From: Paramoeba atlantica
Taxonomy: Eukaryota; Discosea
NCBI GenBank assembly: GCA_977017575.1
Contig: CDRNVI010000029.1
Span: 372,001-436,000 of the forward strand
Direction of reading: 5' to 3'
DNA: 64,000 bases
Under the pieces are notes generated by a model. The model searched no databases. It was not told where the DNA came from and worked only from the letters and a program-made list of their open reading frames with translations. Each line of letters starts with the position of its first letter. The stretch's first letter is position 1. Position numbers and translations under genes: made by a program. Of the stretch, positions 51,488-60,845 are shown in pieces.

Positions 51488-51801
51488 AGTGATGAGTTCG
51501 AAATCACCTTGAACCGTTATCACTATGCAGTCTGTGTTAGAATGATTCCCATCAGGAAAATAAGTTTTCTCTCCGGCTTACTCATTTTTGTTGGAGTTAT
51601 CTCGTTCCCGTAGGAACCAGCTCTGCCGCAGGTTTCCCTTTTTAATAAGTAAAATACACGTTTTCTAAAAAATCGAAAAATGAAAAAGTGGTTTCTGTAG
51701 TACAGTTATGTATTAGCCGATATTTATGTCCTGTTTGTAGTTCATCCTTCCATATTTTTCTTATTTACACTGGTTGCTTTTGATTTATTTGAAAAGAAAT
51801 C
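51488..51801. other. AT-rich intergenic region, nothing recognised
   Basis: No gene or repeat supported. A T-rich stretch (51750-51790) precedes the next ATG. Confidence 0.4.
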
Positions 51802-51990
51802 ATGGATGATGATACATGTATAGATCGCCACCCTGGACCGAAACGTGACGAGGATCAGCAATACTTGAAACTTGTCTCAGATATTTTCGGTGAAGAGCTC
51901 GTCAAGATGAAAGATAGTATAGAGGAACACAACATAGAGTTGCTTCGCGAAGCGATCTTGTCTACAAGGTCTACGTATGAACGGAATTAG
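51802..51990 (+). CDS. small Rsa3-like ribosome-assembly protein (tentative)
   Basis: 62 residues from ATG 51802. The stretch YLKLVSDIFGEELVKMKDSI followed by LLREAILSTRSTYE resembles the C-terminal domain of ribosome-assembly protein 3, which has the pattern YL..V...F.DDL..LR ... L..L...L..G...F. In yeast, Rsa3 acts in early 60S assembly. The match is short and partial. The gene is small, acidic at the start, on the same strand, and next to an AAMP/Sqt1-like gene that also acts in 60S assembly, which mildly supports it. Confidence 0.4.
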   Translation: MDDDTCIDRHPGPKRDEDQQYLKLVSDIFGEELVKMKDSIEEHNIELLREAILSTRSTYERN

Positions 51991-52504
51991 TAATACGATG
52001 GCCAGCACAACGATTGCGAAATTATAATTGAGATTCTTTATAGTGTGACAAATACAGGTAGTCATTAGTCATCCTCTCATCACGCAGAAGTATATTCATT
52101 GTTACGAATAATAGGCTTGCTGAGATGAAGAGTATGAGCAGATACGATATGCAGGTTCTTCTTTGAATAAGAATCAAAATGAGCCATCTTCGCGGACTTG
52201 CGATCAGTGTAGTTCTTATGCGTCTAGTGGATACACCTGTAGAATTCAACAAGTAGGCGGACCACATGCACCCACAGGTCCTGCTATCTACTAGCGTACT
52301 AAATGTCAGTAACTTAAATTTCTACATCCCAGAAACGGGTTGTTCCCAGAAACACTAATTGTAGTTTTACTGTCATTTTGTACCGATCTGAATTTTTGAA
52401 ATATACAGGACATCATTCCTGTACGTCTTTTTAAAAGAAGCATAGAACACCAATTTTAGTACACTCTACATTCCGGGACTCTCTATCCCCATCCCCGCGG
52501 TGCT
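51991..52504. other. intergenic region, nothing recognised
   Basis: No gene or RNA seen. A short CTACTAGCGTACTA (52280-52293) recalls the pogo-like subterminal repeat but is too short to claim. Confidence 0.35.
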
Positions 52505-53190
52505 ATGCCAGCCAGCCCCTCCAGTACCTCCCTGGGGCTCCCCAACGAGTCCTACACCCTTGCTGACCTCTACACCTGGCTCTCCCCCAACAGTGCGTGC
52601 TCCTTCCTGTTTCGTGGGCATGACCTCTCCACCCTGGGGCTTAACCTCGCGAGCTCCGAGAGCCTCTGCGGCACCTTCTCCTCCCCCTGGTCCGACACCT
52701 CCCCCCCGGCGGTGCAGCCCGAGTTCCGCATACCCTCGTGTTACCTTATGAACCCCCCGCACCTGCGGTTCCCCATGTTCCAGGGGTTCTCGCTAAAAAC
52801 GCTGTTTTACATTTTCTACAGCATGCCGCGGGACGTGCTGCAGCTCGCGGCGGCCCAGGAGCTCTACAACCGCGGGTGGCGCTACCACAAGCGAAGACGC
52901 CTGTGGGTCGCGGACGGGGCCTGGGCGGAGGGCTCGAAGGGTTCCCCCCCGAGCGCGAAGAGCACGTCCTACCAGGGGTTTATCCCCGAGCGGTGGGAGG
53001 TGGAGGTGTGGGAGAGTGTAGCGGGGGAGCTCGAGGCGTTGGAGGATCACGCCCCGATCGGTTCGCAGGGAGGGAAAGGGGTGAGGGAGGGCTCGTCGAG
53101 AACTTCGCCTTCGGTACGTCATAGCAAAACGCGACCCATGGGGTAGGGTGGGGGAAAGGCGTAAGGGGGTGGAGAATGGGAAATCACAAA
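52490..53190 (+). other. GC-rich island 4 with C-to-G skew switch
   Basis: Hand counts: 30 C against 14 G at 52681-52740, and 31 G against 9 C at 52981-53040. The switch lies around 52800. The island covers the NOT2 gene. Confidence 0.82.
52505..53146 (+). CDS. NOT2: CCR4-NOT complex subunit NOT2 (CNOT2), NOT-box only
   Basis: 213 residues from ATG 52505. The NOT2/3/5 domain occupies most of it: HDLSTLGLNLASSESLCGTF followed by SSPWSD, then FRIPSCYL, then TLFYIFYSMPRDVLQLAAAQ and ELYNRGWRYHKRRRLWV. Human CNOT2 has DLTTLGLNL.SPENLYPTF and DVLQ..AA.EL.NRDWRYHKEE.VW at the same places. Yeast and human NOT2 carry a long N-terminal part that is absent here. In the complex NOT2 and NOT3/5 clamp the NOT1 scaffold and promote mRNA deadenylation and decay in the cytoplasm. 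The C-terminal 25 residues are Gly/Ser/Arg-rich. The whole gene lies in GC island 4. Confidence 0.88.
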   Translation: MPASPSSTSLGLPNESYTLADLYTWLSPNSACSFLFRGHDLSTLGLNLASSESLCGTFSSPWSDTSPPAVQPEFRIPSCYLMNPPHLRFPMFQGFSLKTLFYIFYSMPRDVLQLAAAQELYNRGWRYHKRRRLWVADGAWAEGSKGSPPSAKSTSYQGFIPERWEVEVWESVAGELEALEDHAPIGSQGGKGVREGSSRTSPSVRHSKTRPMG

Positions 53191-53376
53191 GGGAGGGTTA
53201 TTGCGGGTTCTGTAGTGGATGTGTGATCTTAAAATTTTAGTTGTATATCTTCCATCAATATTCTCTTATAGATTGTATAGGCGAAGGGTTTGGCGTACAC
53301 TGATGCTGAGATTAGAAGAACATAATAAGCTTTACGAGTTGATATCTGTACTTCCTTACGCTTATTATTGATAGCA
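53147..53376. other. short intergenic region
   Basis: G-rich at first (end of island 4), then AT-rich. Nothing else recognised. Confidence 0.35.
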
Positions 53377-54804
53377 ATGGCTTCAGCTCTGTTCCCCGGG
53401 ATTGTGTCCAGCGGCACGGGGCACAGCATATACAAACTCTTTTTAGGACACAAGAAGAGTATCGAACAGAGCATGATTCGTAACTTACAGTCACTTTACC
53501 CCTGGATTGCTAGTAGGCGTAAAGTTAGGGAGGAGAATAGAGAATACTACGAATTGGAACTTGGTGCATCATGCGATGCTGAGATTGTACTACGTTGGTC
53601 GCAAACGTACTATGCGCGGCGAAAACTTTTCGATCATCTCATGGAATATTCGAATGATTACGTAAAACAGCGCATTGCCAAGGAAGGAAATCTTCTAGAT
53701 TCATCCTTTCTTCCAATTTTGAAAACTATTCGTGATGAACTCGATAAGGAACGTCTGCCCTATGAAAGAAGGAGAATGCTACATGCGCTTCGCACGGCGC
53801 AGGTTCCCATGCGTCGCGAATTGAACGCCTCACACGCTGAGCTCACGAACCATCATATGCTAATAGCGCGTCGTTACGTGGAGGAAGATACATTGAAGAA
53901 CCGTTTCGGATTGATTGGTGTTAATTTGGAGCAAAAAATTAAAACCTACTTTCGACGTGATCAGGTACAAAATACATTGAAACGGTACATGAATATGCTA
54001 CTTCCTGAGGAGGGAGCGGAATGTACCGTGCGCGAAGAAAAGACATTGGAAAAGATTGTGACACCAGAATATCAGCGATTCGGGTATATCCCCCAATATC
54101 GCCCTCTTGACATTCAATTTCTGTTCAAACACAGAGTTTTAAATTTCATGCGATGTACCGAAATTGTAACTCCCCGTGTTGGCGAAAAATCGCTAGAAAA
54201 AAGTAGCGAGTCGTTACCCGATGTGGCGGCATGTGACCAGGTATCGGTCTCCACTTTAAATGATAGATACCGTGCCTATGTATATGGCAACGTATTTGCC
54301 AAAATAGCCCTTCACCCTGGCCGACTTCTGAGAGATGCTTCTCCGTGGTACGACAGCTTTGATACGGGAAACAATAACGTGGCACGTGCTGACCTACGGG
54401 ATCCGGATTTATCAACTCTCTGTATTGCTGCAGAAGCCATGACGAATATTTTGCCAGGATCTCTGCTGGTCCCTTACCTATGTCTGGCGTCTCCCGCACA
54501 GAGTGTGTCTTGGATGACGGACGCTTTTGCCGTACCACTTCCTCGAGTACTCCCTTTTATTGGGAATGCACTCGCGTTAGATTTATTCTCAAGGCTCAAT
54601 GTCGAAGGAGCCTGGAGAAAACTACGTATTAGCCCAGAAAGTGATCTGGAAGACCCCGACGCACTGCAGAAAATCCGAGCTCTGATTTTGAGCCTTAATA
54701 CTGTTAATGCGGCTAGCGCTTCCGCTTCAGCTGTTGAAAATGTAAAGGAACTGTACGGTTCACTATCTGCTGAAGAGAAGAACTGGATGAGTTCTCACAG
54801 ATAG
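53377..54804 (+). CDS. unknown 475-residue protein, probably mitochondrial
   Basis: 475 residues from ATG 53377. It begins MASALFPGIVSSGTGHSIYK, free of acidic residues, like a presequence. A J-domain-like or helical segment follows (YYELELGASCDAEIVLRWSQ), then long charged helices (LDKERLPYERRRMLHALRTA). Further on is the linear motif TPEYQRFGYIPQYRPLDIQF. No catalytic motif is recognisable. In kinetoplastids many proteins of this composition are lineage-specific mitoribosomal or assembly proteins; that is the favoured but unproven assignment. It keeps the + strand order between NOT2 and CMC2. Confidence 0.45.
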   Translation: MASALFPGIVSSGTGHSIYKLFLGHKKSIEQSMIRNLQSLYPWIASRRKVREENREYYELELGASCDAEIVLRWSQTYYARRKLFDHLMEYSNDYVKQRIAKEGNLLDSSFLPILKTIRDELDKERLPYERRRMLHALRTAQVPMRRELNASHAELTNHHMLIARRYVEEDTLKNRFGLIGVNLEQKIKTYFRRDQVQNTLKRYMNMLLPEEGAECTVREEKTLEKIVTPEYQRFGYIPQYRPLDIQFLFKHRVLNFMRCTEIVTPRVGEKSLEKSSESLPDVAACDQVSVSTLNDRYRAYVYGNVFAKIALHPGRLLRDASPWYDSFDTGNNNVARADLRDPDLSTLCIAAEAMTNILPGSLLVPYLCLASPAQSVSWMTDAFAVPLPRVLPFIGNALALDLFSRLNVEGAWRKLRISPESDLEDPDALQKIRALILSLNTVNAASASASAVENVKELYGSLSAEEKNWMSSHR

Positions 54805-55124
54805 CGGACAAAATAGTAAATTTGTCTGGTATGGGAGGCCACTTTTATTGTTGTAGTCTAGATTTCGCGCAATTTCAAGACACATGTTTGTAAAAGAAAG
54901 AATTACTGATTATCAGGGTCGTTTGTTACGTGGAACATACAAGTCGGAACATAAAAGTGGAACATACAAGTGTATTGGTGTTAATTGAACATATTATTTT
55001 TACTTACGATACCTGTCACTTGTTACGAAAATAAAAGTCACGTGTAGTCAGAGATGCCGGTCAACGCGAAACGATCCGCCTTATTCCTTATTTATTTCAC
55101 ATTCAGTTTTCTTACCCTTAGTTT
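54805..55124. other. intergenic region with an acceptor site for CMC2
   Basis: GTGGAACATACAAGT occurs twice (about 54928-54972). A pyrimidine-rich run ending in AG at 55120-55121 lies three bases before the next ATG, a clear trans-splice acceptor. Confidence 0.5.
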
Positions 55125-55574
55125 ATGAACGGGCCTGAATCTGAAGCACACGAACCAAACGAGATTTCTTGGACCGAGAAAGTTCCAATTTATGGTAGAT
55201 ACAAAACAGAGCAACGTCTCGCATCCAAGTATACCTACGTTGCGCAATCCCTTCAAAAGGACGAATTCTATCTTCGAGGATGTACAATGAATCCTCGCTT
55301 GTCCGAGTATCCCCAATGCAAAGACATTATTAGAGATTACTGGAGATGCCGTGACGAGCATCCGGTATTGTCGTTTCTCAACATATGTTATCCCTTTAAG
55401 GAAGAGCTTTCAGGATGTCTTAATCTGGAATTTCTTAGACGTCAAGAGAAAGTTCGTCGCAAACTGCCGAAAAATCGGAGGAAAAGTCTTCAGCAGACGA
55501 AAGAACATTTCGAGAAGTCAGTGGAAACGAAGAAAATACAAATTAAAGAAATGAACGAAAAATTCATTGACTGA
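55125..55574 (+). CDS. CMC2: cytochrome c oxidase assembly protein CMC2 (twin CX9C)
   Basis: 149 residues from ATG 55125. The CMC family core is near residues 56-110: NPRLSEYPQCKDIIRDYWRC then RDEHPVLSFLNICYPFKEEL and SGCLNLEFLRRQEK. It contains two CX9C pairs (CKDIIRDYWRC and CYPFKEELSGC). CMC2 proteins of other eukaryotes have the matching HPHL...C..LI..L..CH..HP..KF.G.C....L..CL..E....R. About 55 extra residues precede the core and about 40 basic, coiled residues follow it. CMC2 is an intermembrane-space factor for complex IV assembly. The extra N-terminus has acidic residues, so import probably follows the disulfide route rather than a presequence. Confidence 0.75.
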   Translation: MNGPESEAHEPNEISWTEKVPIYGRYKTEQRLASKYTYVAQSLQKDEFYLRGCTMNPRLSEYPQCKDIIRDYWRCRDEHPVLSFLNICYPFKEELSGCLNLEFLRRQEKVRRKLPKNRRKSLQQTKEHFEKSVETKKIQIKEMNEKFID

Positions 55575-56192
55575 AAATATTTGATGAGTGGTAGCGCGCC
55601 GTGTCGTCTCATATTGATGCGACTTGCAATAATCATGTGGACTTCGGACAAGCGCGGCAATCTTGCCAACGTATAAAAGATCAGGAAGGAAATGTGAAAC
55701 TTATCCTGTGTGCAGTGCGAAATGTATGGATTAGGTTAAGGGTACGATTCTTTATTGCCGTATACCCCCCCCAGTAAGAGACCCCCCTGGATATGGCTCG
55801 GGAGTCGCACAGGCGGCGTATAGGGAGTAGGGGGTGGGTGCCCGCATGTCTGGGGCCTTGGGGGTAACCCAAACGAGCATTTTAACACTTTTTCAGAAGA
55901 ACAAGTAGAACCGTTTCTCAAAAAAGGTTGGGAAAACTGGCCAAAAAATCATACCCCCCAGTAAGGGAGTTTCAAATATTTTCACCAAAAACCCATTTCT
56001 CTTACTGGGGGGGGTATACGATAGATTAGGGATACGATTAGATTATGGTACCATGCTAAGATACAGATCGGTTAAAGATATGTTTCTTGGACAATTCTAA
56101 TAGTAGATTTGTGTAGGTTTCAGTTAGACAATTGTGTAGATTTTCGCTACGAGAAATTCACTTTCATTAGACTTTTAGTATAATTCAGAAAT
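55575..56192. other. intergenic region containing a small MITE
   Basis: The inverted-repeat element at 55761-56018 is described separately. An AG at 56187-56188, five bases before ATG 56193, is a possible acceptor. No gene seen. Confidence 0.5.
55761..56018. mobile_element. 258-bp MITE with perfect 21-bp terminal inverted repeats
   Basis: TATACCCCCCCCAGTAAGAG plus A (55761-55781) is the exact reverse complement of 55998-56018. A third, shorter copy, ATACCCCCCAGTAAGGGAG, lies inside at about 55951-55969. No coding capacity. The TATA ends may include a TA target duplication. This is a non-autonomous DNA transposon; I do not see its autonomous partner in the window. Confidence 0.75.
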
Positions 56193-57086
56193 ATGTCAGG
56201 GAAACTCCGCTTGTATAAGGACAAGTTGGACGGGTACAAGCGCTTCTACTCTATTGTAAAAACCATAAAGATGGTTACGCTTGCAAAGTTTCGTCAAGCA
56301 ATGGGTCGTGTAAAAACAAGAGATGCGAATTTGCGATACACAGAAAAGTGTTTTGCAGCTATAAAAGGTCAGAACACCTCAGCCGAAGAGACTAATCAAT
56401 TAATTGTTCCGATCACAACGAATCGTGGCTCTTGTGGCCCGTTGAATAGCAACATCTATAAACATATAGATGGGGCTATCCGGCCAAAATCCAAGCTTAT
56501 GGCAGTTGGTAAAAAGGGTAACGATTCCCTGTCTCGTTTATTTCCTACGGAGTATACCTATGCGATTATCAATGATATGAAACAGGCTGTTCATTTCGGA
56601 TTCGCGTCCTACATTTATGAAAATATGAAAACAGTTCCGAAGCTCAATGAAGTTCATGTTGTCTTTAATCGCTTTATATCGGCAGGTGTACAACGACAAT
56701 CGGTTTATACTATACCAGATTTTGGCACCTGGATTGCGAAGCTTACGTTAGCTGGATGTGGTGAATCAAATAAAGCGAACTATCAGTTTACCAATGCTGT
56801 ATTGAATCTGGATGAATCGGTGGCCAAAGACTTTTACGATTTTCATGCTAGCATGTGTATTTTGAATGCTGTTTCAGAAAATGAGCACTCTGAGTACGCA
56901 GCTCGCTTGCTTGCTGTGGAATCTCAGATGACGAACATTGCGCAACTGCAAGAACGAACTCGATATCTTTATAATAAAACGCGACAAGGGAGTATTACTG
57001 CAGCTCTGATTGAATTGCTTAGTGCAATGTCCGCGATGTCTGACTCAGTCAGGCCTATTAATACCAGAGCTCGTTTCTGGGAGTAA
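56193..57086 (+). CDS. ATPG: mitochondrial F1Fo ATP synthase gamma subunit
   Basis: 297 residues from ATG 56193. It begins MSGKLRLYKDKLDGYKRFYS then IVKTIKMVTLAKFRQA, which matches the gamma subunit of trypanosomatids almost word for word as remembered. Further signatures are VPITTNRGSCGPLNSNIYKH (the T-x-x-RG-CG-x-N gamma motif), VVFNRFISAGVQRQSVY and the C-terminal VESQMTNIAQLQERTRYLYN then KTRQGSITAALIELLSAMSA. The N- and C-terminal helices form the rotating coiled coil inside the alpha3beta3 head. There is no long presequence, as in the trypanosome protein. This is the clearest phylogenetic marker in the window. Confidence 0.95.
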   Translation: MSGKLRLYKDKLDGYKRFYSIVKTIKMVTLAKFRQAMGRVKTRDANLRYTEKCFAAIKGQNTSAEETNQLIVPITTNRGSCGPLNSNIYKHIDGAIRPKSKLMAVGKKGNDSLSRLFPTEYTYAIINDMKQAVHFGFASYIYENMKTVPKLNEVHVVFNRFISAGVQRQSVYTIPDFGTWIAKLTLAGCGESNKANYQFTNAVLNLDESVAKDFYDFHASMCILNAVSENEHSEYAARLLAVESQMTNIAQLQERTRYLYNKTRQGSITAALIELLSAMSAMSDSVRPINTRARFWE

Positions 57087-57682
57087 GCAGCCGATAGGAT
57101 GGACTTTTTAAGTATCTGTGCCAGCACGTCGTAAAATCAAGCGTCATAATATCTTCAGGTTATAAAAGATATTATTCACATAGAAAATCCTAATACGTTG
57201 GTAAAATACATCAATATATACCTTATATTGGTTCCTACTACTTTTTTCATGCAGTTTAAGTAATAAAAAGCCTTTCCAGTTCTTCAGAAAGCTGTTACGG
57301 TAATCTTATCCCTCATCACAAACATTTTTGTGAACATGATTTTTTCCGAAATTCTTGTTTTCTGCATAAAACTGCCTCAGATCGATATTAAAACTGTTTG
57401 ATACTTGATACGTGGATTATAGACGTAAGAATTGTACCGCATTATGGTGCAACTTCATTTTGAGGGTTTACAGCAAATCTCATTCAATGTTTTGGCCGCA
57501 GTTCGTGTATGCACGGGCATGCGTGTCTATTACATAGCATGTATCTGAAATACATGCTCTATATAGTGCACTTTAGTATATGTACTTATATAAATCATTT
57601 TACAAACAAGAACAACTTGCTAACACGTTTGCCCCCTGTTATTTTTAAACAATATAGATTCATGTAACTACGGACTCAAATT
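57087..57682. other. AT-rich intergenic region with a start-stop upstream ORF
   Basis: No gene seen. An AG at 57656-57657 after a T-rich stretch may be the acceptor for the PLC gene. The leader then contains ATGTAA (57662-57667), a start codon directly followed by a stop. Confidence 0.4.
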
Positions 57683-60103
57683 ATGGGATGCTCATGTTCC
57701 AAACAAAACCGTAAAAAATATCATTCCATTCACCTATCGAAACAGATATCAGGACAGGTTCGACACGATATAGAAAGCTTCGTACGAAGATATGAACTAG
57801 GCGACCTTCCCGTCGTCTTTCGAGATGTTATAGGAACCTTTCTCCAGGGGGGACGAGCCAATGAATGTACTAACATAGAACAGCAAATTGAATTTGACGA
57901 AGAGCAGTACGCGAAATGCGTGCTTGCTAGTTTTTCGAAGGCCTTACAGGACTTGACAGACGTACAATTGTTGCCGCTCATTACTAAAATTGTGACAGAG
58001 CTGTGGGAGCAATCTAAAAGAAACACAGGAACGGGAATGCCAACTTTGGCTTTTGAGCACGAGGACGCTGATTCGTTTACCGTACGTGAACTTCATTTCT
58101 GGATATCTCCCAAAGTTCAATTTCGAAGACCAAAATCTGATGTACTAAGGATTTTACGGCGCGCTAACTCCAAGAACGATGAGTTTGATGCTGTTCATTT
58201 GGGTTCTACTGTAACGTTCAACCAATTCCATCAATTGTACACCAAACTTTTTCATCGACCAGAATTGGATGCGATTTTTTGCACTTTTGCTCGAAGGCAT
58301 GTCATGACATTCACGGAACTTCAAACGTTTTTAGTAAAAATGCAAAATGAAACAGAAAATGTTGCAAAAGACAAGGCAAAAAAAATTCTACGAGTTACAG
58401 GTCCTCTGACGAAGTATGCTTTCGCTGAATATTTTGGTTCGATCACTACGAATCCGTGCCAATGGCATGAGCCCATTCTTAGCGATGTTGATGTTCGTTG
58501 GGATGAGCACCCTCTTCATCATTATTACATTTCCACTTCGTTCCATACGTTTCTTACCGGAGATCAAATTCATAGTGAAGTCTCGTTGGACATGTACCGA
58601 TATGTGCTTTTAGAGGGCTGCCGCTGCATCGAACTTGAGATATGGGACGGACCCATGGGTCATCCTGTCGTGTACCATGGAGGGAACATGAATTCCACTC
58701 TCGCCGTACGTCGCGTGCTAGAAGTAATTCGCCAACACGCTTTTGTATCTTCAAGTTACCCTATTATTCTGTCATTCGACGTATATAACGCATCGGAGGA
58801 GCAACAAAGAATGCTTGCGTATCATCTCCAAAGAATATTTTCCAAGAGTCTTACACTTGGAATGATGTTTAATTCCGGACATCACCCGGAGCGTTCTCTG
58901 GCAACTCTTCGGCAACTGCAGAAAAAAGTATTGGTTAAATGCAAACAACTTCCAATCAAACCTTTTGTGGGGATTCGGGTTGCGAATATGCGGCGCCTCA
59001 ATCAGGGCGTAAAGGTCACGGAAGTTAAACTAGAGAGCGCGGCTTGCTCTGCCGGTCTTCAATCTAATGACTGGATCACTCATGTCAATGGTGAACCAAT
59101 TAAAAATGTTCAAGATTTCAAATCCAAAATTGAATTCCTTCGTGTAGGCGATAATCTTACGCTGCGTTGCGAGAATCTCAGTGACATTTCGTTTGTACTT
59201 GGTGGCGTTGATGATGTAGCCCAAGGCGTAGACGCTAGTGATGACGATATTTGCGACGAAGCTCGTGTTCTGCGTAAACAAAATCAAAAGACTTCTTTGG
59301 AGACCGTTGCTGCCGAATTATCCCACCTAGTATTTCTTACCGCAGCTCGCCGTAAATCGTACAATTGCAATCAAACGAAACCGTGGGAAGTGGTTGCAAT
59401 TTCCGAAACACGTGCCATTGAGGATGCTGAAATATTGCGCAATCAAATGATTGCACATAATGCAAGACGTTTTTGTCGCGTATACCCGTCTACATTCCGA
59501 GTTGATTCCAGCAATATGAATCCGATAAATTTTTGGGCGATCGGATCTCAAATGGTGGCTCTAAATTGGCAAACGAAGTGTGAATTTATGCGTCTCTACA
59601 AAGCCAAGTTCTACTTTGAAGGCCATAGCTCGGGCTTCGTTTTGAAACCCTCGCATCTTCGTCCATCCGACAAACTTCCCTCAGCACATGAACGATGTAA
59701 GGCGTCCGATTTTTGCATTCGAATCTTAGCAACCCACTGTTTACAGCTTACCATGCGTTCTACTGACCAAGAACCAGTTGCTCGAATCGTTGTCTTTATA
59801 AGAGGCACTGCGGAGGACGACACTTCTCACTTGCCTCAAGTCGCACACCACGGAAAATCTTCTTCGTGGAATACCGAGGTTGCAAGCTCGTTTCAATTTT
59901 CTGTCTCTGATCCTGCTTTATCATTCCTAGTAATCCGTATATTTGAGGATATTTCCGGCGATACGATTCTTGGGGAATGTATTTTGCCTGTATCGTGCAT
60001 CAGGTTAGGTATACGTGTGCTTCCAATGTGGGATGAAGAAGGCACTCTTATGGATCACGATACTACCTTGTTGTGTCTTTTTTCAAAATACAGAGCGGTC
60101 TAA
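57683..60103 (+). CDS. phosphoinositide-specific phospholipase C with a PDZ domain between X and Y
   Basis: 806 residues from ATG 57683. The N-terminus MGCSCSKQ is a myristoylation signal with Cys for palmitoylation, as in T. cruzi PI-PLC. An EF-hand-like helical region covers ~100-270. The X domain follows at ~275-410: HPLHHYYISTSFHTFLTGDQ, CRCIELEIWDG, VVYHGGNM, YPIILSFDVYNAS. A PDZ domain sits at ~427-500 (VTEVKLESAACSAGLQSNDW, ITHVNGEPIKN). The Y domain is at ~538-660 (ELSHLVFL, RVYPSTFRVDSSNMNPINFW, QMVALNWQT, SGFVLKPSHLRP), then C2. Residues differ from PLC-delta1 at the first catalytic His (SHNTYL position reads SFHTFL), and ELD and SLEN read ELE and SFDV; the second His (YHG) is kept. 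Membrane-bound; hydrolysis of PIP2 is therefore uncertain. Confidence 0.85.
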   Translation: MGCSCSKQNRKKYHSIHLSKQISGQVRHDIESFVRRYELGDLPVVFRDVIGTFLQGGRANECTNIEQQIEFDEEQYAKCVLASFSKALQDLTDVQLLPLITKIVTELWEQSKRNTGTGMPTLAFEHEDADSFTVRELHFWISPKVQFRRPKSDVLRILRRANSKNDEFDAVHLGSTVTFNQFHQLYTKLFHRPELDAIFCTFARRHVMTFTELQTFLVKMQNETENVAKDKAKKILRVTGPLTKYAFAEYFGSITTNPCQWHEPILSDVDVRWDEHPLHHYYISTSFHTFLTGDQIHSEVSLDMYRYVLLEGCRCIELEIWDGPMGHPVVYHGGNMNSTLAVRRVLEVIRQHAFVSSSYPIILSFDVYNASEEQQRMLAYHLQRIFSKSLTLGMMFNSGHHPERSLATLRQLQKKVLVKCKQLPIKPFVGIRVANMRRLNQGVKVTEVKLESAACSAGLQSNDWITHVNGEPIKNVQDFKSKIEFLRVGDNLTLRCENLSDISFVLGGVDDVAQGVDASDDDICDEARVLRKQNQKTSLETVAAELSHLVFLTAARRKSYNCNQTKPWEVVAISETRAIEDAEILRNQMIAHNARRFCRVYPSTFRVDSSNMNPINFWAIGSQMVALNWQTKCEFMRLYKAKFYFEGHSSGFVLKPSHLRPSDKLPSAHERCKASDFCIRILATHCLQLTMRSTDQEPVARIVVFIRGTAEDDTSHLPQVAHHGKSSSWNTEVASSFQFSVSDPALSFLVIRIFEDISGDTILGECILPVSCIRLGIRVLPMWDEEGTLMDHDTTLLCLFSKYRAV

Positions 60104-60845
60104 AGAAGAGTAACTCTAACTCCATCACATGGATTCGCAGTAAAATTTATTTAACAGGGCTTAACTATTATTTGAAATGAGCTTTTATGCCTAAAATCAA
60201 TCTTTCTTTGAGCCAGCCAATAAAATTCTCTTTGGAATACTATTGAAATTTCAATAGTATTTGGATTGGCCCTTACTGTAGAAAATGGTTGGCCCTTACT
60301 GCAGCAATATAGAGAATACATTGTTGTATTCTGTATACATTGTTGTATATTGCGGTGGTTGTAACTACCACTCTACCCTCGATTATTGAAAAAAGTGGGC
60401 AAAAACAGTGGAAGCACACATGGGCATTCACGTGTACAGAGAATACTCGTGTATGAAGAGGAACACAGTACACTCCCGCTAATACATTTTTATAAATATA
60501 GATTATAAAACTTTTGCATTTATTTGTATTTATAGTACGAATGTATACAAATTATTTTGCGGTGTTACCGGTTGATGTCACCACTATCACCTACTTTTCC
60601 CGACGATGGTGAAAGCATCATCACTCCCAATACTCTAGGAATGTCGCTTTCGACCACTTTCATAAAAAAAGGTATACAACATACCCTGACAGTTAATTAA
60701 TTAATTAACCATTAATTAACCAGTTAATTAATGGTTGACCACTTACAACAAAAACATTTCGAATTATAGCTGAATTTTGTATTCAGCTATTGAGTAAATA
60801 ACACCGTTGCATTGGTAATGTGTCCTAGTAGTGTACGTATGAGTG
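60104..60845. other. AT-rich intergenic region with palindromes
   Basis: No gene seen. A perfect 26-bp palindrome (AATACTATTGAAA and its complement) lies at 60236-60261. TTGGCCCTTACTG occurs twice (60265-60301), and related GCAATATA / TATATTGC arms lie at 60304-60354. A cluster of TTAATTAA-type repeats is at 60690-60735. Confidence 0.45.
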
